From: CAZUVM01 sp964623885
GTDB taxonomy: Bacteria; Verrucomicrobiota; Verrucomicrobiia; Limisphaerales; UBA8199
DNA: 64,000 bases
Direction: 5' to 3'
Assembly: GCA_964623885.1 (NCBI GenBank)
Contig: CAZUVM010000004.1
Span: 11,943 to 75,942, forward strand
In this document: piece after piece, positions 34,701 through 43,300 of the stretch
How the letters are laid out: every line of letters starts with the position of its first letter
Numbering within the stretch: the stretch's first letter is position 1
Notes under the pieces: generated by a model
What the model was told of the DNA's origin: nothing
Databases searched by the model: none
Seen by the model: the letters and a program-made list of their open reading frames with translations, nothing else
Program-made: the position numbers and the translations under genes

Positions 34701-36555
34701 GGAACGGGCTTCCCCAGGCAGCATCCAGCAGGCCATCGCCACTTACATCCTCGCCCACGACGCTCTCACTGCGGCGCTCGGGGACGCGGTCGACGCCAAG
34801 GTCCAGTTCGACAAGGCCGTTGCGGTTTTTAACGCGCAGGTAAGCACACATAATAGCACCAGGTCGATTCAGGGGAACGACGCGATATTGACCAGTACCT
34901 ATAATGCCGCCCAAGCGGTGAGCGATATCGTCCAAAGAGGCCTGAACGATGCCAAAAGCGTAGCCGCACAGCAGGCGGCTATCTTCGCCAACGCGCTGCC
35001 CAAGAGCATCATCGTCGGCCTGGCCGATGGCGGCGACGAACTGGCGCCCGCGCGGGCGGCCATTCAGCAAGCCGGGGCTGTCGTCGGAACCTCCTTCAGC
35101 GCCCTGGATTTTGCGGCCTATACGGCCATCCGCGGCCTGCAGGTCGCTTCCCAACTCGCCACGTCGATCGACACCCTGCGCATTGCCGACATGAATTGGG
35201 ACCTCCAACTCCAACAATCGGTTAACACGCTTGGCAACCAACTGATCACGGTGCAGGGCAAACTCAATACCATCAACGCTGACTTGTTCAACCTCTCCCA
35301 AGCCAAGATGAAATACGACCAGCTCGTGGCGCAGGGGGAAGCCATCCAGCAACAGCGCCAGGTGTTCCGCCAAAAGGCCGCCTCCACCATCCAAGGCTAT
35401 CGGATCCAGGACGCCGCCTTCCGCCTCTTCCAGAACGAGGACCTGCAGCGCTACCAGACCTTGTTCAACGTGGCCGCCCAATACGCCTTCATGGCAGCCC
35501 AGGCCTATGATTACGAAACCGGCCTGCTCAACACCGACGCGGGCAAAGCCTTCGTCAGCCAAATCGTCGGCGCCCAGGCTCTGGGCGTCATCAACAATGG
35601 CCTGCCCTTGTTCACTGACCCCTCCAGCGGGGGCGACCCCGGACTGGCCAGTGCGCTGGCCGGAATGAACGCTGATTGGGGCGTGCTCAAAGGCCGCCTC
35701 GGCTTCAACAACCCGGATGGCTACGGCACGATCGTCTCGCTGCGAAGCGAGAATTTCCGTATCCTGCCGGGGTCCGCCGGCAGCACCGCCTGGCAGGACG
35801 TCCTGCAGCAGGCCCGCGTCCCCGACCTCCTGGCGGACCCGGACGTCCGCCGCTACTGCATGCAAATCGACGACGGCAGCGGCTTGCCGGTGCCCGGCAT
35901 CATCCTCAACTTCAGCACGGTAATCGCCAACGGCTTGAATCTCTTCGGCCTGCCGCTGGCCGCTGGGGACCACGACTTCAGCTCCGGCGCCTTCGCCACC
36001 AAGATCTTTTCGGTGGGGGTCGACTTCGATGGTTACATTGGCATGGATAATCCCACCTCCGTCGGCGTCGCTACCAACACGACCGACCCCAATGCCCTGG
36101 CCGCCACGCCCTACATCTATCTTATCCCGGTCGGGACCGATTCCATGCGCACACCGCCTCTCGGCGATACCTCTACCGTGCGCTCCTGGAACGTGGCCGA
36201 CATCGCCGTCCCCATGCCCATCAACGTCAGCGATGCCGATTTCTCGAGCAACCCCTTCTACCAGGCCAACGATTCGTTGTCCGAGCCGCTTTACCAAATC
36301 CGCAAAGACCAGGCCTTCCGGCCGGTCTCCACCACCGCGGCCTTCACCACCAGCATCTACAGCGGTAACGGCCTCACCCGCTCCCAATTCAGCAACACCC
36401 GCTTGATCGGCCGCTCGATCTGGAACAGCAAATGGAAGATCGTCATCCCGGGCAGAACGCTCCTGAGCGACGCCAACCAGGGCCTGGACCGTTTCAGCAA
36501 AACGGTCACCGACGTGAAGTTGTATTTCATCACCTATTCCTATTCCGGCAATTAA
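28708..36555 (+). CDS. Giant secreted protein (about 2,615 residues), unknown function
   Basis: ATG 28708 is preceded by AGAGG and starts a signal peptide (LVGFGLLGFGFLLGPKVSAQ). The N-terminal third is beta-rich with no recognised family. Near residues 895-980 an Ig-like putative cadherin-type domain ends in SGLEIAGVPTVAGSNYLTII. Around residue 1617 the sequence DENGDGVIDAADA is an EF-hand/dockerin-type calcium loop. Residues ~2000-2260 are Gln/Ala-rich and predict coiled coils (LQLQQSVNTLGNQLITVQGK). There is no sortase motif, autotransporter barrel, PEP-CTERM or type IX tail, so the attachment is unknown. Codon use and frame are uninterrupted over 7.8 kb. Confidence 0.85.
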   Translation: MITLTFRKRVLRAAGLVGFGLLGFGFLLGPKVSAQTQPLQLDQQDMLFNTFFQLGINWQSYAGVPLSSTKGVPPGSDGRAPTVSMQSTNGGVTTAPPTTNQFHGFVCFGAIPTQTTTNLNGNANFAANAQLLNWPRGEANGTVIAVLRSAQVGAPYLGQRVSFLFGSVIPVPSTDETGVTLPQGTSVNYWLPAPYTTNGYTNAPYYWSPNARAVFATQSGGIDITWQKATPSLTPPSNDTNYVFQSGVYYSLYTQHYLVSGSAVKPPQKMYWTEGPFVNLGKPVGVPPAQVSDVNVVYNNSFPRRVAQAYQDPSQTPIVDTNMLQETRTLWFDSTAGQILAYNVEGRAFVELLGELNPDGVTRRFLGFEIVDVFKQATPVDVTANLGDRVPAYATLQDDSALLPSPVNTLSGGTFYYQQNFANSSQINLYATQETKNLNDFQVYWLQTGVAGLRWPFLFVRYAEVWPNDVRSYSHYLRPVVATDAQAQLTAVQLPTQNAPFIQYQDPLDQPRAKLTSTFAFYTFLIPKYPAHRTLLRYTVSDQVAFERVFSWLDTGIKSNALFASSVATNLMGWDPTNLVFNFGAQVYQTPYVVNQTVNVGDRISPPNTEIWNGTNYWAGYILQTNGTSFNPNAYIDPFVAGFDQANLGSIIPVNAIPGHNTLEVWWFRVNNADGSRGFLPTYWPSVVGNYTLQWPANARQIILASNAGSGPLDAIEAVGDIYFQNDPTRPGYNPNEEHALMLGGQAYALRDDLNITNVNGYSSAPYVLIEYMDSDSRPSMSAFKVRREAPEAGILFDYVVEAGTLLQEPMPLPLLPLPIVGSGASAVNYNVEPSSSSGDLPIGWSPSDASGPYGYYGSFTYQDRNHDYWVYRGLHAGLPPLQVGQYNANNNTFGPLPPATAVLNQPFNYFVHVSRRVISLTLSTIPLLPPGLNTQETTSGLEIAGVPTVAGSNYLTIIVQDTGDNTFATNHLSLNVVSNGTVVAQGPLAITSTNQYSMAVVTFTNRPPQLAQPPFPTNSFTMQFYYVTQNGFAWPGIANPPPSGSIVPYLRPRDPSGNFLGDATSSNTPSLSIVYRPVWPATPPTLYSAQSLTVPINGLAAVRGQSSVQLLYQQSIGLDIVNAPASAILNDPTRQKTTDLATSPLGAIPASVRTDNYQGLIYFPDLPPHLANRFWFDPHRGKAGALVLGGQFVNDPVGLQYLLLNVLRDSDLAAVKALCPSNDTINKPNWDAAIDALSTTVQTFYENPQVPGTYIPNPNLTTTVGVGDLTPINSSDTAVDSYALSASGPGTGYISYITGNGRAFTPIGNPITVYVARVSPPLFTGEIKVLPSVDPLNQLITFQHTSDVGGRFSDYQYDWRIMPPVNGFPPPPPYENWVALTNGIGVPRYTLGGAGIQALSDNWIVMRYRSINPIANPADTNWSAWTSPQLAEGWIKRVLGGINPIDQRTTDLFNNQVNTTVSIIAQAGHRWEGDIALNLSTINNYGLIEIYETVLKRGESLSINAGINYGPANDALLLAAGYLSDLYTYLGNEAWANSLNPTIGVSGQVNNIATSKFVFEGETASLLEQNLDLLRGRDDTLLPGVTTPPVYNRLYWNFTQGIIAGEVLYELNYDIQDENGDGVIDAADAAIDYPQGHGDAYGHYLTALTGYYSLLMNPNFDWVPTAEAVSVLGLPVSVNYQNERKFAAAAGAVARTGEQIFGLTWRQDYQPGGTAAGWGAFSKNRVNAQRSYSNGGTAEHVTEYWGMDHWAARVGLGDYINWVVGNAILPPVDPDPTHTGIQKVDRTTVPELAELPASATALQTDMDNAEGGNTPLGLPQNAIPFDINPYQVTGANPTTHFEQIYARALGALNNALVAFNAAASVTQVLRAGNDSQASFQASVAAQELAFTNQLVGIYGTPYPDDEGPGQTYAQGYNGPDLIHYMYVDRPDETVYGAALTNTQTFKVDTTQLPADWQSVLYSSVSFATNGGSPSYQNYIQFQVGSDGFFDKPANFTSERASPGSIQQAIATYILAHDALTAALGDAVDAKVQFDKAVAVFNAQVSTHNSTRSIQGNDAILTSTYNAAQAVSDIVQRGLNDAKSVAAQQAAIFANALPKSIIVGLADGGDELAPARAAIQQAGAVVGTSFSALDFAAYTAIRGLQVASQLATSIDTLRIADMNWDLQLQQSVNTLGNQLITVQGKLNTINADLFNLSQAKMKYDQLVAQGEAIQQQRQVFRQKAASTIQGYRIQDAAFRLFQNEDLQRYQTLFNVAAQYAFMAAQAYDYETGLLNTDAGKAFVSQIVGAQALGVINNGLPLFTDPSSGGDPGLASALAGMNADWGVLKGRLGFNNPDGYGTIVSLRSENFRILPGSAGSTAWQDVLQQARVPDLLADPDVRRYCMQIDDGSGLPVPGIILNFSTVIANGLNLFGLPLAAGDHDFSSGAFATKIFSVGVDFDGYIGMDNPTSVGVATNTTDPNALAATPYIYLIPVGTDSMRTPPLGDTSTVRSWNVADIAVPMPINVSDADFSSNPFYQANDSLSEPLYQIRKDQAFRPVSTTAAFTTSIYSGNGLTRSQFSNTRLIGRSIWNSKWKIVIPGRTLLSDANQGLDRFSKTVTDVKLYFITYSYSGN

Positions 36556-36657
36556 CCCTATTTTGCATATCTGGCTATGACATCGCTGTTGATTCCTCCA
36601 GAAACCGGCGCGGTAGTCCACGCCGGTGAAAAAGTACCCCTGGAAACCGGGAACCTC

Positions 36658-37716
36658 ATGATGACTTTTCGGTGCATCGCCTTCGCCCTGGCTGTCGCGA
36701 CAATCCTGTGGGCGCCGACGGACACGGTTGCTTTCCCGCCAGCCCCGCATCATCTCATTTACGGCACCGTCAAAGATCAATACGGCACTCCGCTAATGAC
36801 CGACCAGGCGCAGGTGATTCTGGTTACGCCGACGGGCGTACAGCTCATGACCACGGTGGTCCCGGGGATTGGCTTCGAGATGAACTACCAACTCGAAGTG
36901 CCAATGGACGCCGGTCTAACAGCCGATCCTTATGAACCGAACGCCTTGGTGGTAGGTGCGGCGTTCAGTATGGTAGTAGTTATCGGCCAGACCACCAATG
37001 TCCCCATTCAGATGACGGGCAATCTCTCGCAACTCGGACAACCAGGACAGCAAAACCGCATCGACTTGACTCTGGGCGTGGACTCGAACGGGAACGGGAT
37101 TCCCGACGCCTGGGAATTGGCGTACCTGGCTACGATAGGCTCAAATACTAGTCTTTCAAATCTCACTGCCAACACTCGCAGCCCCAACGGGCTGGCGCTA
37201 TGGCAGGAGTTCCTGGCCGGGTACTATCCATTTGATCCCGTAGATTCGCTTTCGCTACGACTGCTGGGCATCAGCGGGGGATCGGCACTCCTCCAATTCC
37301 CGGCGATGACAGGCCGGTATTATTCCTTACTGGGTTCCAGTGACTTGCACTCCTGGGTGCCCCTTTCGTTCCGGGTACCGTCCGAAGGCAATGGTGGTCC
37401 GATTCATACCTATTATTATTCGCCAAGTATTCAGTCGGTGCAGGTGCAGACGGTTCAATCGGCGCCGGGTTCGCGGCCGGCATTGGGCTTCACCCGGGCG
37501 GGCGGCCAGATAACGCTTTCATGGCCGACAAATTCTTCCGGGTTTATTCTGGTCAGCGCGCCTTCTTTGAACTCGACAACGTGGCAACCGGTTTCGGCAA
37601 CCCCAAGTATTGTGGGGAATAATTACATGCTCACGAGCGCGGCGACGGGTTCGGGACAGTTTTACCGATTATCCGCAACCCCCGCTTTTCATTATTTCAG
37701 GCTGGTACTGCAGTAA
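36658..37716 (+). CDS. Secreted protein with bacterial TSP3-type calcium repeat
   Basis: The start is one of the paired ATGs at 36658/36661, followed by a signal peptide (ALAVATILWAPTDTVAF); the upstream in-frame ATG 36577 adds a non-signal-like extension. About 352 residues. HLIYGTVKDQYGTPL opens a carboxypeptidase-regulatory-like beta domain, and VDSNGNGIPDAWELAYL near residue 145 is a thrombospondin-type-3-like calcium repeat typical of Verrucomicrobiota secreted proteins. The C-terminal half (FPAMTGRYYSLLGSSDLHSW, GSGQFYRLS) is a repeated beta domain often found after such repeats. It ends the secreted-protein cluster. Confidence 0.8.
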   Translation: MMTFRCIAFALAVATILWAPTDTVAFPPAPHHLIYGTVKDQYGTPLMTDQAQVILVTPTGVQLMTTVVPGIGFEMNYQLEVPMDAGLTADPYEPNALVVGAAFSMVVVIGQTTNVPIQMTGNLSQLGQPGQQNRIDLTLGVDSNGNGIPDAWELAYLATIGSNTSLSNLTANTRSPNGLALWQEFLAGYYPFDPVDSLSLRLLGISGGSALLQFPAMTGRYYSLLGSSDLHSWVPLSFRVPSEGNGGPIHTYYYSPSIQSVQVQTVQSAPGSRPALGFTRAGGQITLSWPTNSSGFILVSAPSLNSTTWQPVSATPSIVGNNYMLTSAATGSGQFYRLSATPAFHYFRLVLQ

Positions 37717-37778
37717 GAACGATTGGCTCCGCTTGTTCCTGACTTTGCTTGGGCGTTGCGCAAATCTGGATGCCGAGT

Positions 37779-38408
37779 TTAATCGAGTTTTAAGAACTTC
37801 AATACCTCGGGCGGCGGTCCTTCAAACTGGAGCAACGGGACGTTGCCAACGTACTGAAGATCCTTCATACCCGCAGGCGTCGTGTAAAAGCCGCTCATGG
37901 TCAGGTTTCGGAATGTGCGGAAGAATTCGGCCGCCGTCTTGAATTGCGAAGGCGCGCGCTCAATGGAGCAAATGTCATCGCAAATACGTCGCTTCTGCGT
38001 GTCGTTCAGTTCCATGAAGGCAGGGCCGAATCGCTTTTTAGATTCGGCTTCGAGCCAGACCAACCCATGCAGAACGACCTTGCGGTCCTGCTGTTGCCGC
38101 GGGTATGGCGCACTGACCCATTCGTCGATGAAATCGGGCACTTTGAGCACGCTGGCGCTTGGGGAACGCTCGTCGGCAGGCAGGAGGACGTCGCACAGGG
38201 CGGAGACGGTTCGATGCTGTTCGGCAGAGAAGGTCAGCGGCCAGAAGTCGCCGGGCTTATGGACATCCATTAAGTTTGGGTCCCGGCCATAGCCGGCGGG
38301 CAATCCGCCGGTCCCGAGCCCGCGGGCGTCCAGGAAGGAAACCGCCGCGCTGGCGGTAAGCATCCACTTGATCGCCTGACGGCGGTCCATGCGTTTTAAA
38401 TCGTGCAT
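37779..38408 (-). CDS. Gluconate 2-dehydrogenase subunit 3 family protein
   Basis: From ATG 38408 the protein has 209 residues, beginning with a twin-arginine-like signal (MDRRQAIKWMLTASAAVSFL). The mature part has EQHRTVSALCDVLLPADERSP, the gluconate 2-dehydrogenase subunit 3 core, followed by VPDFIDEWVSAP. In this family it is a small partner that helps export or mature the GMC flavoprotein subunit. It starts one base after the GMC stop, so the pair is translationally coupled. The fold is recognised by motif; the partner relation is established for the family. Confidence 0.88.
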   Translation of the reverse strand: MHDLKRMDRRQAIKWMLTASAAVSFLDARGLGTGGLPAGYGRDPNLMDVHKPGDFWPLTFSAEQHRTVSALCDVLLPADERSPSASVLKVPDFIDEWVSAPYPRQQQDRKVVLHGLVWLEAESKKRFGPAFMELNDTQKRRICDDICSIERAPSQFKTAAEFFRTFRNLTMSGFYTTPAGMKDLQYVGNVPLLQFEGPPPEVLKFLKLD

Positions 38409-38409
38409 A

Positions 38410-40257
38410 TTACAAGTCTCCTTTACGAGCCTGTTCGAGCAGGTAGTCACACGCCCGCCACGCGTTGGCCATAATGGTGAGGGTCGGGTTCTTATCGGCA
38501 TTCGACACAAACGGACCGCCATCGGTCACGAACAGGTTTTTAACGTCCCACGACTGGCAGTATTGGTTTAGCACCGAATGTCTTGGGTCCGACCCCATGC
38601 AGGTGGTGCCGACTTCATGAATGATCGAGCCACCCGGATCAATGGCTTTGCTTCCGTCCAGTTCGGGTCGGCCCACGACTTTGCCACCCATGGCTTCGAT
38701 GATCGTCGCAAAGGTTTTCTGCATGTGAGCAGCCTGATTCTGCTCGTGAGCCGACCATTTGAAATGAAATCGCAGAAGCGGGATTCCGAACGCATCCTTT
38801 TTGTTAGGATCGATTTCGCAATAGCTGTCTTCGTTGGGGATCATTTCCCCGCGGCCGGCAAAACCGACAAATGTTCCGTAATAGCGCCGAGCATCTTCCT
38901 TGAGTTTGGGGCCGTAGCTGCCGCCGGTAAACGTGTCGAGGCCGTCGAAAAGCCCCGCGGTCGGCATTTCACGCCCGCCCCCCAACTCGATATGGTAGCC
39001 GCGAGGGAAATTCATGCGGCGGGCTTGTTGCTCGTGATATAGCCACCAGGGCATGTAGACATGCAGGCCGGAAGCCCCGTCTTCATTGTACGCAGGACAA
39101 TTCTCGAGGGCCGGGATTTGCCCAACGAGATCGCTGCCAACCGTGTCCATCAAATAGCGGCCGACCTTGCCGCTGCTATTGGCCAACCCGTGCGGAAACT
39201 GCGCACTTTTGGAATTGAGGAGAATGCGTGCGGACTCGCACCCGCTGGCGGCCAGGACTACGACTCGCGCCGCGGCGTGGCGATTCTGTCGAGTCTTCTT
39301 GTCGACATAGTTGACTCCATTTGCCTTGCCGGCTTTATCAAGCGTGACTTCACGCACCATGGCGTCAGTCAGAATATCGAGATTGCCGGTGGCCAGCGCG
39401 GGCGGAAGATGAACGGTTGTGGATTGGTAATTCGCCCGGATCGAACAACCGCGCCCGCAGGGCGTGGCGTAGAAGCATGGAAGACGTGGATCCATGGCCG
39501 CGGCCAGTTGTTCACGAGCCCGCGCATTATCCGGATGCAGCATCGCGGGAACTTTTTGCGAATCCAGCTTCTGCGTCAGGATGGCGCGATGGACGGGAAT
39601 AACAGGAATCTTCAACTTGCTGCACGCCCGTTGAATCAACAGCTCATAAGCACGCGGCTTGGGAGGTGGTAACAAGATGCCAGGTGAAGAATTCGGCGTA
39701 TTCTCGAGCCCTTCGTTGCTTCCGAAAACTCCGATCAGGGCTTCCACTTTGTCGTAGTACGGCGCGAGATCAGGGTAATCGATTGGCCAGTCGATTCCCA
39801 AACCATCGCGCTCGCGCGGCTTGAAATCATACGGTCCCATGCGCAAGGCGATGCGCCCCCAATGATTGCTGCGCCCCCCGAGCATTCGGGCACGCCACCA
39901 CATAAAGTTTTGATCGGTACCGCCGACGTCCGAGTCAGTCGCTTCGTACCAGCCCGTACCGCGTCGGCTCCGTTTAACGAGGTACGGCTCCTTGGGAACG
40001 GTCCAGCCGCCTCCAATCGTGGCATCGTAAAAACCAAATGGCTTGTCCGGCGTCGCGGCATCACCAAGCGGCGCCTGATGAGAGGTGTTGAACATGGGCG
40101 TTTCGTCGACCGGGTTGTAATTGCGGCCGGCCTCAAGCATCAACACCTTGAGCCCACCCATGGCGAGAACATAAGCACTTTGGCCACCTGCGGCACCGGA
40201 ACCCACCACGATGACGTCGTAAATCGACTTACTTTCCCTGCTGGTGATAAAACCCAT
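38410..40257 (-). CDS. GMC-family FAD-dependent oxidoreductase
   Basis: From ATG 40257 (MGFITSRESKSIYDVIVVGS) the protein has 615 residues. An FAD-binding VVGSGAAGGQSAYVLAMGG lies near residue 16, and an ARMLGGRSNHWG block and NADKNPTLTIMANAWRACDY give the GMC N- and C-terminal signatures; GTTCMGSDPRHSVLNQYCQS precedes the catalytic His/Asn zone. The family oxidises sugars and alcohols such as gluconate. There is no signal peptide of its own; export would be as a complex via the twin-arginine partner downstream. The longer reading to 40371 overlaps the neighbour and is rejected. Confidence 0.92.
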   Translation of the reverse strand: MGFITSRESKSIYDVIVVGSGAAGGQSAYVLAMGGLKVLMLEAGRNYNPVDETPMFNTSHQAPLGDAATPDKPFGFYDATIGGGWTVPKEPYLVKRSRRGTGWYEATDSDVGGTDQNFMWWRARMLGGRSNHWGRIALRMGPYDFKPRERDGLGIDWPIDYPDLAPYYDKVEALIGVFGSNEGLENTPNSSPGILLPPPKPRAYELLIQRACSKLKIPVIPVHRAILTQKLDSQKVPAMLHPDNARAREQLAAAMDPRLPCFYATPCGRGCSIRANYQSTTVHLPPALATGNLDILTDAMVREVTLDKAGKANGVNYVDKKTRQNRHAAARVVVLAASGCESARILLNSKSAQFPHGLANSSGKVGRYLMDTVGSDLVGQIPALENCPAYNEDGASGLHVYMPWWLYHEQQARRMNFPRGYHIELGGGREMPTAGLFDGLDTFTGGSYGPKLKEDARRYYGTFVGFAGRGEMIPNEDSYCEIDPNKKDAFGIPLLRFHFKWSAHEQNQAAHMQKTFATIIEAMGGKVVGRPELDGSKAIDPGGSIIHEVGTTCMGSDPRHSVLNQYCQSWDVKNLFVTDGGPFVSNADKNPTLTIMANAWRACDYLLEQARKGDL

Positions 40258-40346
40258 AAGAGCAATTAACGCGCTTTCGCCGGCGAGGTCAACCCGGGGG
40301 AATCGAGCAAGCAGGACAATGTGACTCGCGCGGCCTGCGGAAAAAC

Positions 40347-43300
40347 TTATTGGCTGAGGGCGCCGGCACAACCGCCATCGGCCGGACGACGGTGTCCGGT
40401 GAAGTCATCGAGGAACGGGCCGTTGAATTCCCACGCGTAAAGCTCCTCGATGGTGGTGCCAGAGTCCGCAAGAGTGCCGCGCGCGATTCGCAGGAAGTCG
40501 ATGGCGCCATTGAAGTAGTGGCCTGCGGCTGAACCGCCGACGTAGAGATCGGCATCGTTTTCAAGGGACACGGCAGGATGGAGACCGGGCCCGGAGACGC
40601 TGAGCTTGCCATCAAGATAGATACTAAACTTTGTGGCGCGATCGGTCTCCGCAATGATGTGGTGCCACTTGCCATCATTAATCCTGGCATGGCTGGCCAG
40701 GGAAACGTTGGCCGCGGCGGATTTGGTGATCAATGTGGCTTGTCCGGACTCATTGACACGCAGCCCCCAGCCGGCGGAGTTCATTTTCTGGACGATGACA
40801 GCATCAGCCAGCCCGGGAACAGTTTTGAAAAAGACCTCGATGAGGAAGTTATTCGTGTAAATCTGCGGACTGCTCAATTCAGCACCGGTTACGGTGCGCG
40901 TTAGATGCTCGTTGCGGCCGCGAGCATCCAGGCTGATCGGATGCATGATGTCGGCGTTGCTAAGCACGGCGTATTGGTTGGTGCCGTTGAAGTGCAGAGC
41001 GCCCTTGGTCCAATTCTCGAGCGGGCCCCGTTGGAAGTCGTCGAGCGAGACGTTCACGCACTTGAGCGGATACGTTGGCACTTTGCGGTAATCATCGCGG
41101 CCGGTGTAATAGGGTGACATGCACCAGTGCTCGTCCAGTATGCGCGCCGGGTCTGCCGGGATGGAGCAGAAATTCCATTCTGCCACAGTCTCATATAGGC
41201 TCCACGGAACGAACACCTTCGCCCCGAGCCCGTGCGCGGCGGAATTGCGAGCGGGTCGGAAGTCATGCGCCGCGGCATCGCGCAGAGTCGGTTGGGTAGC
41301 AGTAAGGCCGACATCAGCGGCCAACGGGCGATACTGTTCCAGGGCGGAACGAAAATCTTCAAAAGTCTGAAGCCAACGGCCAGAGGGCTCCAACACGCCG
41401 AAGCTGTCGCCGATATCATAGAAAACATTGCGCGTGTAAGCGTCGGTCTCGAGCGCAAATTGTTCGTGCGGTGGTTGTGCGTGAGCTTGCAGACCGGCCT
41501 TGGCAGTGCGGGCCGGATCGGCATCACGAAAGACGCGCAGTCCCATGCTCTGCCAGACGTTGCCGAGGAACTTAACGCGGCCGGCTTGCGGCTCCTGTCG
41601 TCGCGAGCCGGTCACAAAATTGAAAACGGTATTATTAAAGAAAGTGTTCTGGTAACTGATGATCTCCTGGAACGCCGAGGTATTGGCCAGCTTGCCCGTT
41701 GGGCCCTTGGATTTGCCCCAGGCGATGTTATTGAAGTAGTAATTCTTGAACGCGCCATCGAGGTAATAGGCGTGCCCGAAACGATTCTCGGCGTTTGGGT
41801 TTAGTTCGTGGTCCCAGCTTCGGTAGCCCCCAGGATTGCCTGAGATGTTGTCATAGACATAGGCTGGGCCACCCTGCCAGGTCTCGATCCCGCCGAAATC
41901 GTCCACGTTAATGAGAGTATCAACGGCTTTGTTATGGTGAATCAGGATTCGCGTGAATGGACGATCGGTGGCCGCGCCGCTCGCTTTTGCCCCGTGCACG
42001 TCAATCCCCTGGGCGCAGATTCGATCGAATATGTTGCCGGCCACTTCCGCGGTTTGGGCATACTCGACCTCCAATGCCACCCCCTGATCGAACAAGTCTG
42101 GACGCAGACCGATGTGATCGAATCGATTACGCAGCACGCGGACATCGTAAAGTCGGCCCATGGGAGGGCTCACATCACCATACGTTGTGCTGTCGGCAAG
42201 CTCGATGCCACCCGAATCCGCATCGGAGAAAGTGTTATCCTCGATTACGACGCGATCGATGGCGTCTTCGCGGCCCAGCGCCTTGAGTCGAATGCCCTTA
42301 TGGACGTGTTCGAAGGCGCAATGGTCCACTTTGATGTCCGAGCCGCTGCCGAGAAGCCGCACGCATCCGGGTTGCACATCGAGGCTCTCGTGCGACACCC
42401 AATAAGGGGCGGCCACGAGATTCCAGTAAACATTGGGAAAGCGGAAAGTGAGACCGTTAACATGCACGTGGCTCATGCCGCGGCTTTCAAGCATATGAAT
42501 CCGCTTGGCGACCTCGATGTGGGCGGTATTGGGATCCAGATCGCCGGGAAGCCGGAGATACAGCCGGCCGCCATTGCCACGCTTGTCGAACCAAAACTCA
42601 CCAGGGCTGTCCAGGTATTGTGGTTTATCTTCGAGGTAATATTGGCAACCGCGGATGATCTTGTAAGAAGGTTCGCCGCCCCATTGTCCTGGGAAGACTA
42701 GTGAACCCTTTTCGCGATCAACGGCGAGGACTCTTGCGGGGAAAGGATTGCCCATCACCCAACCTTTGGTGGTCCAGACGATGGCGCCCGCATAAAATTC
42801 CTGTGGCTGGTTGGTATTGATGTGCTCGAGGTCGAACGCCAAGTGCCGGCGCTGGCCATTAATGGTGGCGTAGTTATCGAAAGGTTTATCGGGATTCTTC
42901 CAGGTCCACCACTCGCTCTTGATGTCATCGGGATTGGTGATGTGCCAATTAGGCGTGCGCGCCAGAACGAGGCGAGTGACCTCGCCGTTTTGCCCGAGCA
43001 TCCAAACCAGACGGGGAGCCCAATCGAGGTCTACGAACCAAACTTTTTCGCTCTCGGGAATGAGCGGATTATCGGCACCTTGCTTCCAGTTGGTCACAAT
43101 TTCCGAGCCGCAGATGACGGCCGGGCCCGAGCCCCAGGAAGGATCGCGGGTGAGGACGATAGGGTTTTCCGCTGTGCCGGACTCATTCGCATCCAATTCA
43201 CCGCGATAGGTTACGCCTTGTTTGAAGATGTAGGTATGCGGCCCGCGGCAGGCCTTTGCCTGGCTGGTGGCATTCGGATCCCAAGGTTGATGTTTCCAGG

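Noticed and set aside
31837..36780. Two very long open frames on the strand opposite the giant gene (about 600 and 874 codons).
   Set aside because: They have no signal peptide or recognisable domain and run antisense to a continuous secreted-protein gene; the GC-rich third positions of the sense gene keep the opposite frame open.
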